Positions 48,971 to 61,300 of a stretch of DNA of 64,000 bases are shown here, one piece after another. Source of the stretch: Xiphias gladius (taxonomy: Eukaryota > Chordata > Actinopteri > Istiophoriformes > Xiphiidae). Within the stretch, counting starts at the first letter, position 1; each line of letters begins with the position of its first letter. Where the stretch lies: the NCBI RefSeq assembly GCF_016859285.1, contig NC_053407.1:19278699-19342698 (forward strand), written 5' to 3'. The position numbers and the translations under genes were made by a program. The notes under the pieces were generated by a model that saw nothing but the letters and a program-made list of their open reading frames with translations, searched no databases and was not told the origin of the DNA.

Positions 48971-51900
48971 GGGTGCAGGAAAGGAAACAGAGGGGAGAGA
49001 GGAGGGGGACAAGGACAGAGAGGAGAATGAGCACAGTAATACATGCAATGTAATCAAGCTCTATGGACCAGCCACCATTCTTAGCACACGACACAATGCA
49101 ATTCAATCTGAAACAATGGCAACTGGTCTGACAGTGACACACTCTCACTATCCCCCATCCGATCACCCCCCCCCACCCCTCTCTCTGTGTCTTGATTCAC
49201 AAGTGTCATTTTAAAAGGGGCAATCAATGCGCTTGCCGTTCTTCCTTCCCTTGCCTCTGCTGTTTCTCAAGGTCATGGTATTTTCAAGGGTATGCTACAT
49301 GCAGAATTACAAAGATCCAGCAGCAGCAGCAGTAGCAGCATGTAGTTAGTGTCAACCCCCTTGACTAAATTTAGCTGGGGCTCTTCCCTTCAGCAGCATC
49401 GGTACAGTAGGTTTTCCCTACACAAGGTCATATTGTCCAGATGATCAACTCTTGGGAATCATAGTGAGCTGAAGCTGAGGCCCGCTCAGCTGAGAAGAGA
49501 CTTTTATGAGGAAACTATATTTCCCTCAATGGCAAAAGAGTACTGGTTTCATCACGTTTAGGTTCTGATATTTCTGATCCATACTACATGGGTGTAATAG
49601 ATACAGTATTCTCTCCTAGGTATTGATTGAAGCCCTGTCCTCATGTTATCCTCCTCTGATCATACTGTGCTGGTTTACAGTATGTGTTACTGCTCATGTA
49701 CTGTGCTGTAGTTTGAATGGATTTTTAAAAAAAAGCTATATCTTCAGGGGATCAGAAGCAGACGAGAAGAGCAGATATCTACTTAATCATCCAATGACTC
49801 ACAAAAGCTGGATCAATAGAAGTTTGTTCATGCACGAAGGATGTCTTAATTAGCGTAAGTGAGGCTCTGTAGTGCCTCAGACTAATGCATACCACTCTTA
49901 AGCAGCTGGGAGGAGTAATGAATGGCATCAGGGAGGAGGTAAGTTGGAGAAGGGCACGTCTGGGCACAAGGAACTCATATACATTCCACTGAGCAAAGGA
50001 AACTCAGCATCTTAGTCAGTCATGTCCATTCACCGTGCGTCAGGAAGGCAGGCATGCAGCACGAGATGGAAACCAGACTCTCAGCGTAACATCTCATCAC
50101 TGGCAATTCATTGTGCTGAGGAAATCGCTGCAGCTTATGAAAGTCTGCTTCCCTTCCCTGTTAGCCTGTAGGTCCAGAGGGGAGCAGCGTGTTAGCGGTG
50201 CCTACAGCACACTGCCATCCTCCTCTCTGCTCAGAGAGACAACATCACTGTTCACTATCTGAATCTTAGAACTCAATCATCAGTTTATTAAAGTTACTGC
50301 AGTGTACAGCCTGTAATATAGCATGTGAATGGTTTTGTGGGTTTTTGAATTCGCTTCAAATTCAGTACTAAATGTTCATCTTTTAATCATACAAATAGAG
50401 CGTGGACCAAAGGGAAACTTGACATTGTAATCCAATAAAATGCAAACTTACTTTAAAAATGTAGCTTTGTCAAGTTAACTGTTCATCTTGTGTTGATACG
50501 GTGTAAGAGAGATTTTGTGTCAACATTTGAAGTATTAGTATGTGCTGGTGTTTGATCAGATTGCGTAATGTTGTTTTGTCCACCCCCGCTACAGTATGTA
50601 CTGTGCAAAATAAAAAGTACACCCTAGACTGTAATACAATCCAATACAACCGCACTGCAAACTATGACCTCAATAAATAACACTGAGTGGAATCACCACC
50701 ACAGGCTGGATTACCAAATGGGAAGAGTGGGCAACTTCCTTGGGGGCCCCAGACCTTCAGGGACCCAAAAAGCCACAGAAACCTGGTCAGTTGGTTTGTG
50801 CTAATTAGATTAATTGCAAGCTTGTCGGGGAATGTCTTAGACCTGTGTCTAACAAGAAGGTCCACATCTCACTTTTTGCCTTGTGGCACCCTAGTAGATC
50901 TGGTCCTGTCTGTACCTTACAGATGCAGTCTGAACAGAAATGTTTATATTTTAAGCTCTACTGACAAGTAGATCAACAGAAAATTAATTGTCAGCAATTT
51001 TGATAATTGAATTGAATAATGAATTAATAACAAATGAATAATTGAATAATTGTTTGATGCAGAAATACCCCCCAACATTGGATTTCTCTTGCTTCTAAAA
51101 TGAGAATGATTGCTGTTTTATTTGTCCTCTGTGACTGTAAACTGAATCCCTTTGTGTTTTGGACTGTTGGTTGGACAAAAAAAGCTCTTTGAATGTGTCA
51201 ACTTCAGGACTACAGGAAATCGTGGTGGGTCCAAATTATTGTTCGATTAATCCAGAAAATAACCACATGATGAAAATGATCATTTGTTGCATCTCTAACT
51301 GGCAGGTTCTCTTGTGACTTTTTCCTGGCCTGTACATCAATTAGCAAGAGAGATGAAAAATCTCCATCACCCCCACTGTCAGCACCCTGCGACCTCATAA
51401 TCCCTCATTCTTGTATAATACTTTCACGTCCACCGCTGATGCCCCCTGACACACTGGCTCGCTTCAGCCCTCTGAACAATCCCACCCTTAAACAAACGCT
51501 GCATCTTATCAGACTGGCCTCTGAAATGATGTGTCTTTGTTACAGTTGGAAACGTTGTGGCCTGGAGGGAGGGTGACATGTGAAGACTGTTTGCTCCTTA
51601 TTGGCTATTTCTCACTGTTGCTGGCAAACCACAGGCCTACAGTGACATGCAGTGCACAAGAGTATCCACTGATGTATCCACTGTGAATAGAGTCTGTTAT
51701 TAACTCTGAGGCTCAGTTCTAATTAATCTTTTTGCCACACTTGGTGGAGCTGTGTCAATCCTCTCTCCAATTTTGCCTTGCTCACTGTTCAATGTAGGAC
51801 ATATCCTAGGAGTTTCCTGCTTTGGGAAATTCCCCTGCACGCCGAGGGGTGGAATTTGAAATGAGTGTGAGCATGTTGGTCAAACCGCTTCCCCTAATGC

Positions 51901-53286
51901 TCGCTGTAAAAGTGAGGACATTTCAATACAGTTTACACTTGCTGGATGGGGCCCTGATAACTATTTACGCCAACCAGGCTGCTACAGCTGTTAAAGCAGC
52001 GTGCAGCACAGCGGTCTTTGTAGTGGGCAGTGGTCAAAAAACAAACAAACATAAAAAAAGAAAAGAAAAATAAACACGAGGTGTAAAGTCCTTTCATTGT
52101 CACCAATGAGAGGCATTGCGCCCAGATGGAAAAATGCCCGTGACAAAGACCAAAAATATCACCTCCAACAATAACACATTTTTCTGTCTGGAGGTGTGCC
52201 ACCAAAATTCTGGTGGTGCCAAAGATCTGGTTTCCTAATGTGTAGCTGACCTATTTAACCAAAGAGCCAGCCTGCCCAGGGATCCTCGTGTCCTGGAAAT
52301 ATCAATCCAAAGACCTGTAAGAGTGAGAATGAGTTTCTTTATCTTCTTCTGTGACACGGCGGCGACCGGGAGTAATGATTTGCGTCTAAATGATTTTGAC
52401 AGATGAGGTCTAGGGTTGATTTTTTTTTTCTCTCTCTCTCTCCCTCTATGTACAGTCACATCCCTGCGGTTGAAACCACTGTGGGAAAAATGTCAAGGTC
52501 ATCAAAAGCCTCGCTAAAGCCTCCCAGATCCATCAGTCTTTGCTTCGCCATCGAGGGACAGAGGCAGACAAATTCACAGCTGCATTCCTTTCCATGCAGC
52601 TTGGACAGTTTCAAACAAATGAAACAATTTAGAGTATTATTTTAGCTCAGAATGCGCCTATGATAAGATCCCCAAATCTTAAGTGAAATAAGCACAAGCA
52701 AATATGTTATAAAGCAACTCACCCTTGCATATTTAGAGGAGTAAGGGTCCTCAAACAGGGCCCAAACATGTTTCTGCCACCGGCTCCACAGGCTCCCACT
52801 CCTGGCATCAGGAGAGTCTCCCTGCGCCAGCCTCCTCGTCATTTCATCCACATCGTCCTCGGCATGCTCCGGCTCTGGCTCGGGATCATCGCTCCCCAGG
52901 TCTAACAGCCCCCCCCCGCCGAAACTATCAAGGGCCTCCTCTGCTTCCCGGTGCTGGCGGTAGGTCATCCAGCAGCATGGCTCCACGTCTGTCTCATCAA
53001 TGCCCCAGAAGGCCAGTTCTTCCTCATAGAGAGGCCCGCAGACGTCAGCCGGGCAGTGCAGTTTACCTGTCCTGTAATAATTGAGGATATGTGCAAACAC
53101 GCCAGGGTGGCGGTCGAAGAAAAACTCCTCGATCTTGGCATCATAGTCAAAGTGGTTGGGTGCATCGGGCTCGGCCAGCCAGGACAGGCGAGTGCCAGGT
53201 AGGGTGCGCAGGGTGCTGCGGTATGTCTGATGTCTGATCCCTCCCACGTTTATCACAATGCGATCCCTGTCGTCGCTCAGGCCCAT
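46050..53286 (-). CDS. KCNC1: KCNC1, voltage-gated potassium channel Kv3.1 (b-type C-terminus)
   Basis: Shaw-type fast delayed-rectifier channel that permits high-frequency firing in neurons. Exons in transcript order: 53286-52723, 48928-48013, 47391-47218 and 46189-46050. They are GT-AG and phase-consistent, giving 597 residues (mammalian Kv3.1b 585). Exon 1 encodes the T1/BTB tetramerisation domain ([34 protein letters not shown]). Exon 2 encodes S1-S6: an extracellular NRT glycosylation site after S1, an S4 with regularly spaced arginines (about residues 307-324), the selectivity filter GYGD at 400-403 and the gating motif PVPVIVNNF. Exon 3 encodes [19 protein letters not shown], a Kv3.1 hallmark. 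Exon 4 encodes [13 protein letters not shown] to SHSPIPSIM, matching the Kv3.1b tail. I chose the start [16 protein letters not shown] at 53286. An in-frame ATG 24 bases upstream would add 8 residues. It is adjacent to SERGEF, as in human. The KCNC1a/b paralogue is not assigned. Confidence 0.97.
48939..48970. repeat. (AC)9-(TA)7 microsatellite abutting the KCNC1 exon 2 acceptor
   Basis: On the gene strand this reads (TA)n(TG)n, then 'tcctgctcag', and then exon 2. It occupies the place of the polypyrimidine tract. Confidence 0.95.
49318..49340. repeat. Short (CAG)n triplet repeat in KCNC1 intron 1
   Basis: Seven or so CAG units with one TAG interruption, read as CTG on the transcribed strand. 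It is far too short to suggest expansion. Confidence 0.85.
50960..51300 (+). repeat. Interspersed repeat, family B, copy 3, in KCNC1 intron 1
   Basis: Contains 'gtgactgtaaactgaatccc', 'ttttggactgttggttgg', 'gattaatccagaaaataa' and the end 'tgaaaatgatcatttgttgc'. The order matches the copy at 6058-6299. Confidence 0.65.
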
Positions 53287-54420
53287 TGCGTCCCTTAGGC
53301 ATTTCTCCAATAAGTTCCCTTCATCGCAAAGGTGAGTCGAGGCGCACCGCGCAACCAGGCACAGCAGCGATTAGACCGGAGGAACCAATTACATAAGGAA
53401 AGCGGCGCGCAAAGCGACCCGTCGTTTCTCGCCAGCTATGAAAGAAATCGCGGCTGCTTGACACGCACCAGCCTGCTCTCCCTCTAAACCGCGTATTTTC
53501 CACACGCACCTGCCATGCGACTGGAGGGTCATAAACGCGCAGAGCTGCCGGACTCACTGGAGGGTATCGAATCGAAATCCGAAATGATCGCAGCCAATGG
53601 CATCACGTTCGGAATGGACGTCACATCGTCAGTAAATCCAAGATGTCGAGATAAAAAAGGACAAACTCCCGCAAAATTTCCCGGCTCCTCGGCCTCCCCG
53701 GGTGCGAGGGACTGATCAGATCAGTCCCGGGCAGGTTTGTGACTTTCAGGGCAAGGTGACTGCGGTGGTGCTGAGCGGACAGCGCCTGTCCGGACGGCGC
53801 CTGTTGGAGACTCGGCGGTCGCTTCAGTCCCTCCTCTGTTGCTGCCCACAGACTCACCTCCTTCGCGCCGACGCTCGGCCTCGCCGCCTCTCTGCGGTTA
53901 ACGACACTCCGCAGCAGGTCTTTGTCTCAGCGCCGTGGTGCTCTCCTGCTCAGAGACGTCCCCTTTCATTCACGCATAGTGGAGAACAAAACAGCCGCGG
54001 TCTGTGGGGGCGGGAGGGAAAAAAAAAAAATGTTGTTCTCTGCGCTGCCTGGTTAAATAAAGAAAATCGGAGATGAGTGGGCGACGAACCTCCTCAAAAA
54101 CGCCCAAACTGCCCCGTTCTTCACACAGCGTGCCCAGCTCAGCTCTTCTCTCCAACCACGGAGATGGAGCATGCCCAGTGGAGGAGCCCGAATTGGTTAA
54201 AACGCGCTGCCAAGTTCCCCAGTTAGGGCTGATGAAATTCTCACCGCTGCCCAATTTGTCCGGGGTTACGCTCGGTCAACAGTCAGAGGGGACTCGTCCT
54301 CTTCACGCACGGCTGGCTGGAGAAGGTGTGACCCTGGATCCACCAACGCGCAGATCCGCCCAGAAGATCATAAAAGAGTCTGCTCGTGCAGCTTCTTACA
54401 CCTTCATGGTTCACAGGTGT
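53287..54420 (-). promoter_or_regulatory. GC-rich KCNC1 upstream region / 5' UTR
   Basis: CpG-dense sequence beginning at the KCNC1 start codon (for example 'gcgcaccgcgcaaccagg', 'agcggcgcgcaaagcgaccc'), unlike the AT-rich flanks. It probably contains the 5' UTR and CpG-island promoter. Frames on the plus strand in this block (up to 187 codons, 54073-54636) look like by-products of the composition. Confidence 0.5.
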
Positions 54421-54460
54421 GAGGATTCAGACTATAGCCGCAGTGCTGACAGTCTGCGTT

Positions 54461-54512
54461 TGTGTGTGTGTGTGTGTGTGTGTATGTGTGTGTGTGTGTG
54501 CGTGCGCGTGTG
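54461..54512. repeat. (TG)n microsatellite, interrupted
   Basis: TG tract with one TA interruption ending in 'cgtgcgcgtgtg', between KCNC1 and CD81. Confidence 0.95.
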
Positions 54513-55248
54513 TCGGGGCTCAGGCAGTGGAGATATTTATGAAACAAATGGTCCAGAGCATTTAATGCTTGCGCAACTCGACGTGCTGCACTTGATCCTT
54601 ATAATAATTGGCCAACAGGGCCTCTACCTGTGTTGAACACGCCCAGCAGAGGGCGCCATTGGTCACTGCAAAAACAACAACAGGAACAAACTAACGTTTT
54701 GGTCATCTGTATTTATTTAGTTTGTTAAGGTTCGTTAATCATGGTGAGATCTAAAAAAACAAAAAAACAAACGTATCAGAGGAATAAAAACGTGGGAAAA
54801 TTAAGTTATAATCTAAAAAAAAAAAAAGTTGTAGTTTTTGGTGCAGATCCGGATCCAGGATGAAGGATTCCTCTGTACTTGTCCTCATGAAACACTTAAC
54901 CTGAATGAGAGAACAGATACATCACAAGTAGACCTGCACCATAATGTTTTCTCACTGCTACGCACATTTCAATATCTGGACACGTTTTATTAACAGAGAA
55001 TATAGAGGACTGTACTTTTCTTTCTCTTCTTTCGTTCCCACTCCTTTTTCTCAGGCGAACCATGGGGATGGCCCTGAGCTCGCCCTACGTTTTTATCTGA
55101 CCCAAACACGTTTCCAGACTCGCAGGGGCACAAAGTAGGGCCCCCCTCTCGCCCTCGCCGATGGAGAGCCTGTTGTTGTTCCCAAGGCCCTCTCCCCCTG
55201 TCCGCTCCGCTCGGTGGGCAGTTCTTCGTCTCGGCTTTCACTCCTGAT

Positions 55249-55256
55249 TATAAAAG
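55249..55256 (+). promoter_or_regulatory. CD81 TATA box
   Basis: A perfect TATAAAAG lies 143 bases upstream of the CD81 start codon's last upstream base pair region, in GC-rich DNA. Transcription would start near 55280, giving a 5' UTR of about 120 bases. Inferred from motif and position. Confidence 0.55.
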
Positions 55257-55398
55257 AGGAGTTCCCAGAATTGTGAACGCTTACGCCCCGACAGGCCTGA
55301 ATCAACGGAGCCCCCTGGCAGAGACCAAGGAATAAACTGGACTCGCAGAGTGTCTGATTTGGGCAAAAAGGACGAGCTGATAGAGAAAACGGGCAAAA

Positions 55399-58300
55399 AT
55401 GGCTGTGGCGGGCTGCACGAAATGCATTAAATACATGTTATTCTTCTTTAATTTTATTTTCTGGGTGAGTTGAACACATTTTATTCCAGTGGTATTACAG
55501 TGGTATCTTAACTTTGACGTTTGAGTAACATACCTCTGCTCTCCTAAAACTCTCTCTCTCTTCTTTTTTGTTTGATTGCGCGGCCTGACAGCTGCGTTCG
55601 TTTCCACATCCGTAGCTCAGGGCTTTAGGTTCATAAAATGATCAACCCTGGAGGAGAAGGAGGGAGTTTTCCCGCCCTGCCGTGCGAATCCCGTCGCTCT
55701 GTCCGGGGCTGATCCTGTCTTAGAGGGGAGAGCAGCATCAGTGGAGGGGGGGGGGGGGGGCACAGCGCACGGAACCTTGGTTGGGGCCGAGCTGGAAAGG
55801 CTCGCACCCTTCACCCGCAGCCACGTTCTGCATGGCCGAGCGCCGGTGCAGGGTGGCTGAGGGGGGAAGAGAGGGGAGCATCTCACCTCGATAGCACTGC
55901 TTCTTCTGTCTTTGCGTGTCTCACGTTAACTCGCGCTCATTGACTTAACTCGTGCTCACGCTGATCACAGACTCCAGACGGTAAAGTCTGATTTCTGCAG
56001 CTGTTTTGGAGGGGAAAACGGAACAAAATGTACCTGAGTAGTGGGCGATTTCTTGCTGTTTAGAGGAGTCTGGCTCTCCCCAAATTAAAAACATAAAGGG
56101 AGAGATTGGGCTAACAGAGTTTCTGGGGGAGGGGAAGGCTGTTTCCCTCTGACATTTCCTTTGTTCCTACCTGGTCACCAGACTGTAGCATTTGCTGCCC
56201 TTGAACCTTTAAAGAGCTCAGGAAACACCTCATGCTGTTTTATTATTCGTTTATTGGCCATTCACCCCGCAAACTGAACTCTCCTTCAAGTCCATCTTGT
56301 TTTATTTCACTTATAAGGGACTTGCTACAGTAGTTCAGTAGCATGAATGCAGCTGTCTGCCTTGTACGCTTCATTACATCCAATCAGACCTCCTAAAGAT
56401 GTGTCTTCCACTTCGTATTTTCACTTGTGGCCTTGCACAATCACAACTAATCACGTGTTTGTGAATTTCCATTCGGTTTGTCTGTACAGAACTGTCATCT
56501 TTCTTTTTTTTTTAGGTAAGCCCAGAGTCACCATATCCTGCACCCTCTACACTTGATTGAGTGTTTCCTCTGTTGGTTTTGCTCCTGTGCCTGTCACTGT
56601 GAAAACTCTGAGCCTGCTCTTCCTCGCTTTGCTATTTTTCAAGGATTCAGTTTCCTGTTTCTTGGAGAACAATAGAGTGAAGTCAGGGTACTAAATGTGC
56701 AGATATTTTGATGTAAACACTGGCATAAAGAATAAGGGCATCAGCATGTGAACGATCAACTGCTCTGGATGTGATCCTTCGGTAGTTATGCTCCACCAGC
56801 TTTTATATGATAAGATTTTCATCAGGGTATTTCTGCTTTATTAGATATAGAACAGAGGAGAGATCAAGGGAGATAAAGCTGAAAAACAAAGTTGGTGAGT
56901 TGGCTTTAAACAATGTTGCGAGGGCACGGTCTGTGCCATAGGTCACTGCGGTGTCAGGATTTCCTTTCATCACTTCTCTTAAAGGACAGCGGACAGTTCA
57001 CTGCCTCACGGCAGAGCTGGGCACACAGGCCAAGAAACATTAGCAGAAGGGTTTGGACACTGACTTGATCTCAGGAGAGTCGGGCTTCGAGCTGTCCCAG
57101 ATATCACGGCACTCTCTGTTGCCGTCATATAAAAAAACATGTCGATGGGCCTTTTTAAAATGCCTTACAAACTGATAACTACAGGTTTGTTTTAATATTC
57201 ACGCCCAACATCTCTCCTGAAAGATTTTAAATGGCTCTGGTCCTCCTCAAGGTTTCACCAAAGTAAAGAAACATGAAAGAGAATAACTAAAACCTTTTTC
57301 TCCCTGGCACAGCTGGCCGGCGGTGTGATCTTAGGAGTTGCCCTGTGGCTCCGCCATGACAGTCAAACCAGCAACCTCCTCATACTTCAGTTTGAAGGCC
57401 AGCAGGCACCGAGCACTTTCTATATCAGTGAGTATACACCTTTAACATTAGAGCTTCCCAATCACACCAGTGTTTAAATAAGCATGAAAAGTGATTCTTT
57501 CGTCATGCAGAGCTAATGAGAGTTGGGAGTTGCCTTTCTGAGTTGGTCATTTAAAATGTTAGAAAACCAGCGCTTATTTTGTGGTTCATCATTTTGTTTT
57601 AAAGTTTAGATATACTCAATTTTAAAGAGGACTTTAAAATTAGGGAGAATAATCATAAACTACATTACAATCCTTCATAAAAGGAGCAGTGCTGCTAAAA
57701 TTAATTTTATTATGTCGTATAGTTGTTCCTGTTAATTTGTCCACCTCCCGTAAGTTGCTCTGTTATCATATTGTGTCCCACCTATTTCCTCATAAGCATA
57801 CATCCTCCTTGAGACACCCGTGGGTCGTCCTCTTTGTTTCTGTCTTCATGCCTTGTCCCCCACATGACAGGAGGCTGACAGTTACCAGAGTGGTGGAAGT
57901 CAACTGACTCACAGAAATACCTGTCTCTCACACTCAGCTGGGACCGTGTGAGTAATGTCCAGAAATAGTAAGAGCGGTGTGACCTCTAAGAAAAGGCCAG
58001 GAAACAGGATCTACGTGATTCCGCAGCATGACTTAAAAGTGGCACAGCATGCATCTACAACTCAGTGTTTTTGCTCAGCCGTCATTCTGAAACATAGGTG
58101 TGTGTGAACTTCAGAAAGTGCCAGCCTTGAGGTTCTTTCATTGGGAGAGAGCAGATGTTTCAGACAGATGTTGAGACATACGTAGGCTCAGTCGGTGAGC
58201 AAGGTGCACAAATAAGGCCGTCATGTCCTTTCCGTCGCTCACACTTTAAAGTATTTGATCCTCAGGAATTTTCAGAGCTTTGTGTGAATGCAGCGCAGCA

Positions 58301-61300
58301 TGTTCTCTGTATATCTGAAAGTCCTGAGGGTTCAACTGAATCCCAGAATCAGGAGTATGTGCCTCAGATTGTGCTCACTGCATGAAGCAAAGTCATAAGT
58401 CATCATCATGCCTCCTTCACTACCCTTAGCAGTCCAGAGATTGGCACTAAAACCTACAATACATGATATGTTTTAAACATTTCAAAGGTCCATCGTCTCA
58501 GTTTGTTGTGGTGGTGAACTTCAGCAAGCCCATTAATTTAGATTCAGGCTCCTGCTGCTCTCCATACTTACTCCTCAGTAAGTACACAGAGCGAAGGCAA
58601 GCCCGTGCTTTTTATAGAGGAAAGGCACACTCGTGATTTTAAAGGCAGGGCGGCAAGAGAGGCCCACCCAAGCGAGATCAAGGGAGTGTTTCTTTTTTTT
58701 CCCTCCCTTGAACATACGCCCTTGCATAATTCAAATAACCTCGTACATCTGCACATTACCTCTCAAATTAGAGTTTGGAGTGGATGTTTTTAGCATGCTG
58801 GCACACCAGAGTGGTATTTATGTGAGGCTGAAAATACACAGTCTCCTAACTCTTAACCAGTGGCTGAAATCATTATTGGTGGCAGTCTTCCGTAGTCTGG
58901 TTTGGGTAGCGCTACGGCCTCTCATACTGTAGGAGATACAGTAAGTGTGACAGATTTTGTTACACAAGTAGACAGGACATTTAGGTGCTTCACACGCTAT
59001 GTTTAATGCAGAGCCTTGGCCTGAATACTGTAACTGTACCTTGTTTCATAGCTGAAAAAATATATATAAAGGTTGCATTGTGGGTAAGCAGGCTGTGGAG
59101 GAAGATAAAAATTAATGTTGATATGAAATTGCTTGTGTACATTATTGTACACAATGGCAAAGCCATCATCCGAAGCCTCTCAAGACACTGAAACCTGCTC
59201 TGCTGATACTTTAACCACTTTGTCTAAACAGGAAATTTCTAACATCTCCTACATGAAAACGCCAATAAACAAAGATCTCCTCGGGTTTGACATCTTATTT
59301 ATTGCAACTGTGTTTGCTGTGTTATTCAGTAATACAGCTGTTTATTAAAGTTCAAACCACAGACTTACCTTGGGGCTCCAGTGGCTCTGATTCTCTCTCC
59401 GTTATTTTGTGTAAATGAGAGTGCTGTTTTCTACTGTCGCTCCTACGCTGATGTTTCAGCTGCTGTCAGTGGTTACCAGAGACCTCAGCTGCTTTCAATG
59501 CAAATACTTCAACTATCTCAAGTGCTTCTTCTGCAGCAGAAACTTCAACCGCTACTCCTCATTGATTTGACAGGTCAACTGATTTTTACTTGTTCTTCTC
59601 TTTTTACTCTTTAACTGGAACTATTTCAATCAGCTATTTTAAAGGACGTTTAAATGAAGAGTTTGACATTTCTTGACTAGAAAGAAATGAGAAACCAACC
59701 CATACCGCTCTCCTATCTGTATGGTAAATATTTGGCTACAGCCAGGAGAGGGATAATTTAGCTTAGCTTAGCATAAAGAACTGGAAACAGGAGGAAGGAG
59801 CTAGCCTGGCTCTATTAGAGGCTAACGTAATCTGTCGCCGACACCTCTTGAACTAACAAATGATAGTTTTTCACACTTTTGGCTTTGTACAGATCGAAGA
59901 AATGAGATAATGTGTTCATTAGTGTCCTGGAAGATTTTGCTATCCTTGGACAGAGCCATGCTAGTTGTCTACCCGTTTTCTAGTCCTTATGCTAAACTAA
60001 GCCAACAGGGTCCCAGCTCCAGCTTCATGTTTAGCGAACAGACATGAGAGTGGCATCAGCCTTCTCGTGGAACATTCGGCAAGAAAGAGAATATGTGTAT
60101 TTCCCCAAAATGTAAAAACTATTGCTTTAAACTGTGATCGAGTTACACTTCAGGTGAGATACACTCCCTGTCTGCTTTTGCTCCTTTTTTTTTCATACAT
60201 CTCTCTGTTAACAAGATGAGATGAGGAAAGGTTTACATGCTGCCTCTCAGTGATTAATCCTCATCTCATCATTTATCCACTGACACACAGTATGACTGGG
60301 CTCATCTGAGTTTATTGGTGTCTCCGATAGAGTGGATCTGGCTACACAGCTCCTGCCTTTTAGCGTTTGTTTTTTAATGGTGGAGAGAAGAAAAGGGAGG
60401 AGTCCAAGTGGGGCTTTTAGCTGGTTTTTACCTCCCTTCTTTTGCCCCTCTGGAGATTACTCAGGGAAAGAAGAAACAAATGAACTTCTAAGGTGGTGTA
60501 AAATTGCCTCCCGTAAAAAGTCTCAATAGCCTTCAAACCTCCAAGGGTGTTGTCATAGTAGTGGAAGGCAGTGGAAATAATGCCTGCTTTGCCGTATTGC
60601 CAGGTTACTGGCCCTGGTAGCCGTTTCTCAGTATGTATTAAAAAAAAAAAAAAATCCTGAAAGAGAGACGGGGAGGGCAGATAAAGGATTAGGGCCTGGG
60701 GTTGAGACGGAGAGAGAAAAGACAGTGTAGACATAGGAAGGGTTGTGCGTGACATTTGAGGTACGGTTTGAGGTGTTGGAGGCCTGCAGACGCAGCAGAG
60801 TCAGAGTCTCTTGCTGTCTGTCCATTTCAGACCGCTCTGTCAGCCTACATCAGAGGCTGCACGTGTTGTGTTCACGTGTGTTTAAGAATAGAAAACCCAG
60901 AAACCGACTGCTCCCAGACCGTCTCACTAAAAGCAGTGGTAGAACAAGTATTCACATCCTTCATGTCAGTAAAAGTACCACTACACTACTTTACATACTG
61001 TTAGTTTAGTTTAGCCCCCCCCCCCCCAAAAGGGTCACATGGTAAATCGGAGGGGCTATGAGATGATTAATGGAGTAGGGATGAAAGTGCGGTGACACAA
61101 ATTGGCATTTTGGTTTCCTCTAATCCCTACTTTTTTTTTATTCAATACTGGATAATTGTACCTCTTTGGGTCTCGAAAAGTTACTTAAAAGAACCATCTG
61201 AGAAGTTCAGAATGGAAATGTTTGTTTGGTTGCACTATAAACAACTCAGAGACATCTCAAACATGACAAGGGGCTCCAACAAGTGTCTTTGTAAGGTGTC

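Noticed and set aside
48350-49030. 226-codon plus-strand frame opposite KCNC1 exon 2
   Set aside because: It is the antisense shadow of the strongly conserved channel exon and continues into a microsatellite.
54073-54636. 187-codon plus-strand frame between KCNC1 and CD81
   Set aside because: It lies in the GC-rich KCNC1 upstream region, ends in a TG-repeat-encoded Cys-Val run and has no recognisable domain. It is best explained by base composition.
55230-55325. Short translation resembling a LINE endonuclease motif (RIVNAYAPTG) upstream of CD81
   Set aside because: Only about ten residues look suggestive, they overlap the TATA box and likely 5' UTR, and no neighbouring LINE domain follows.
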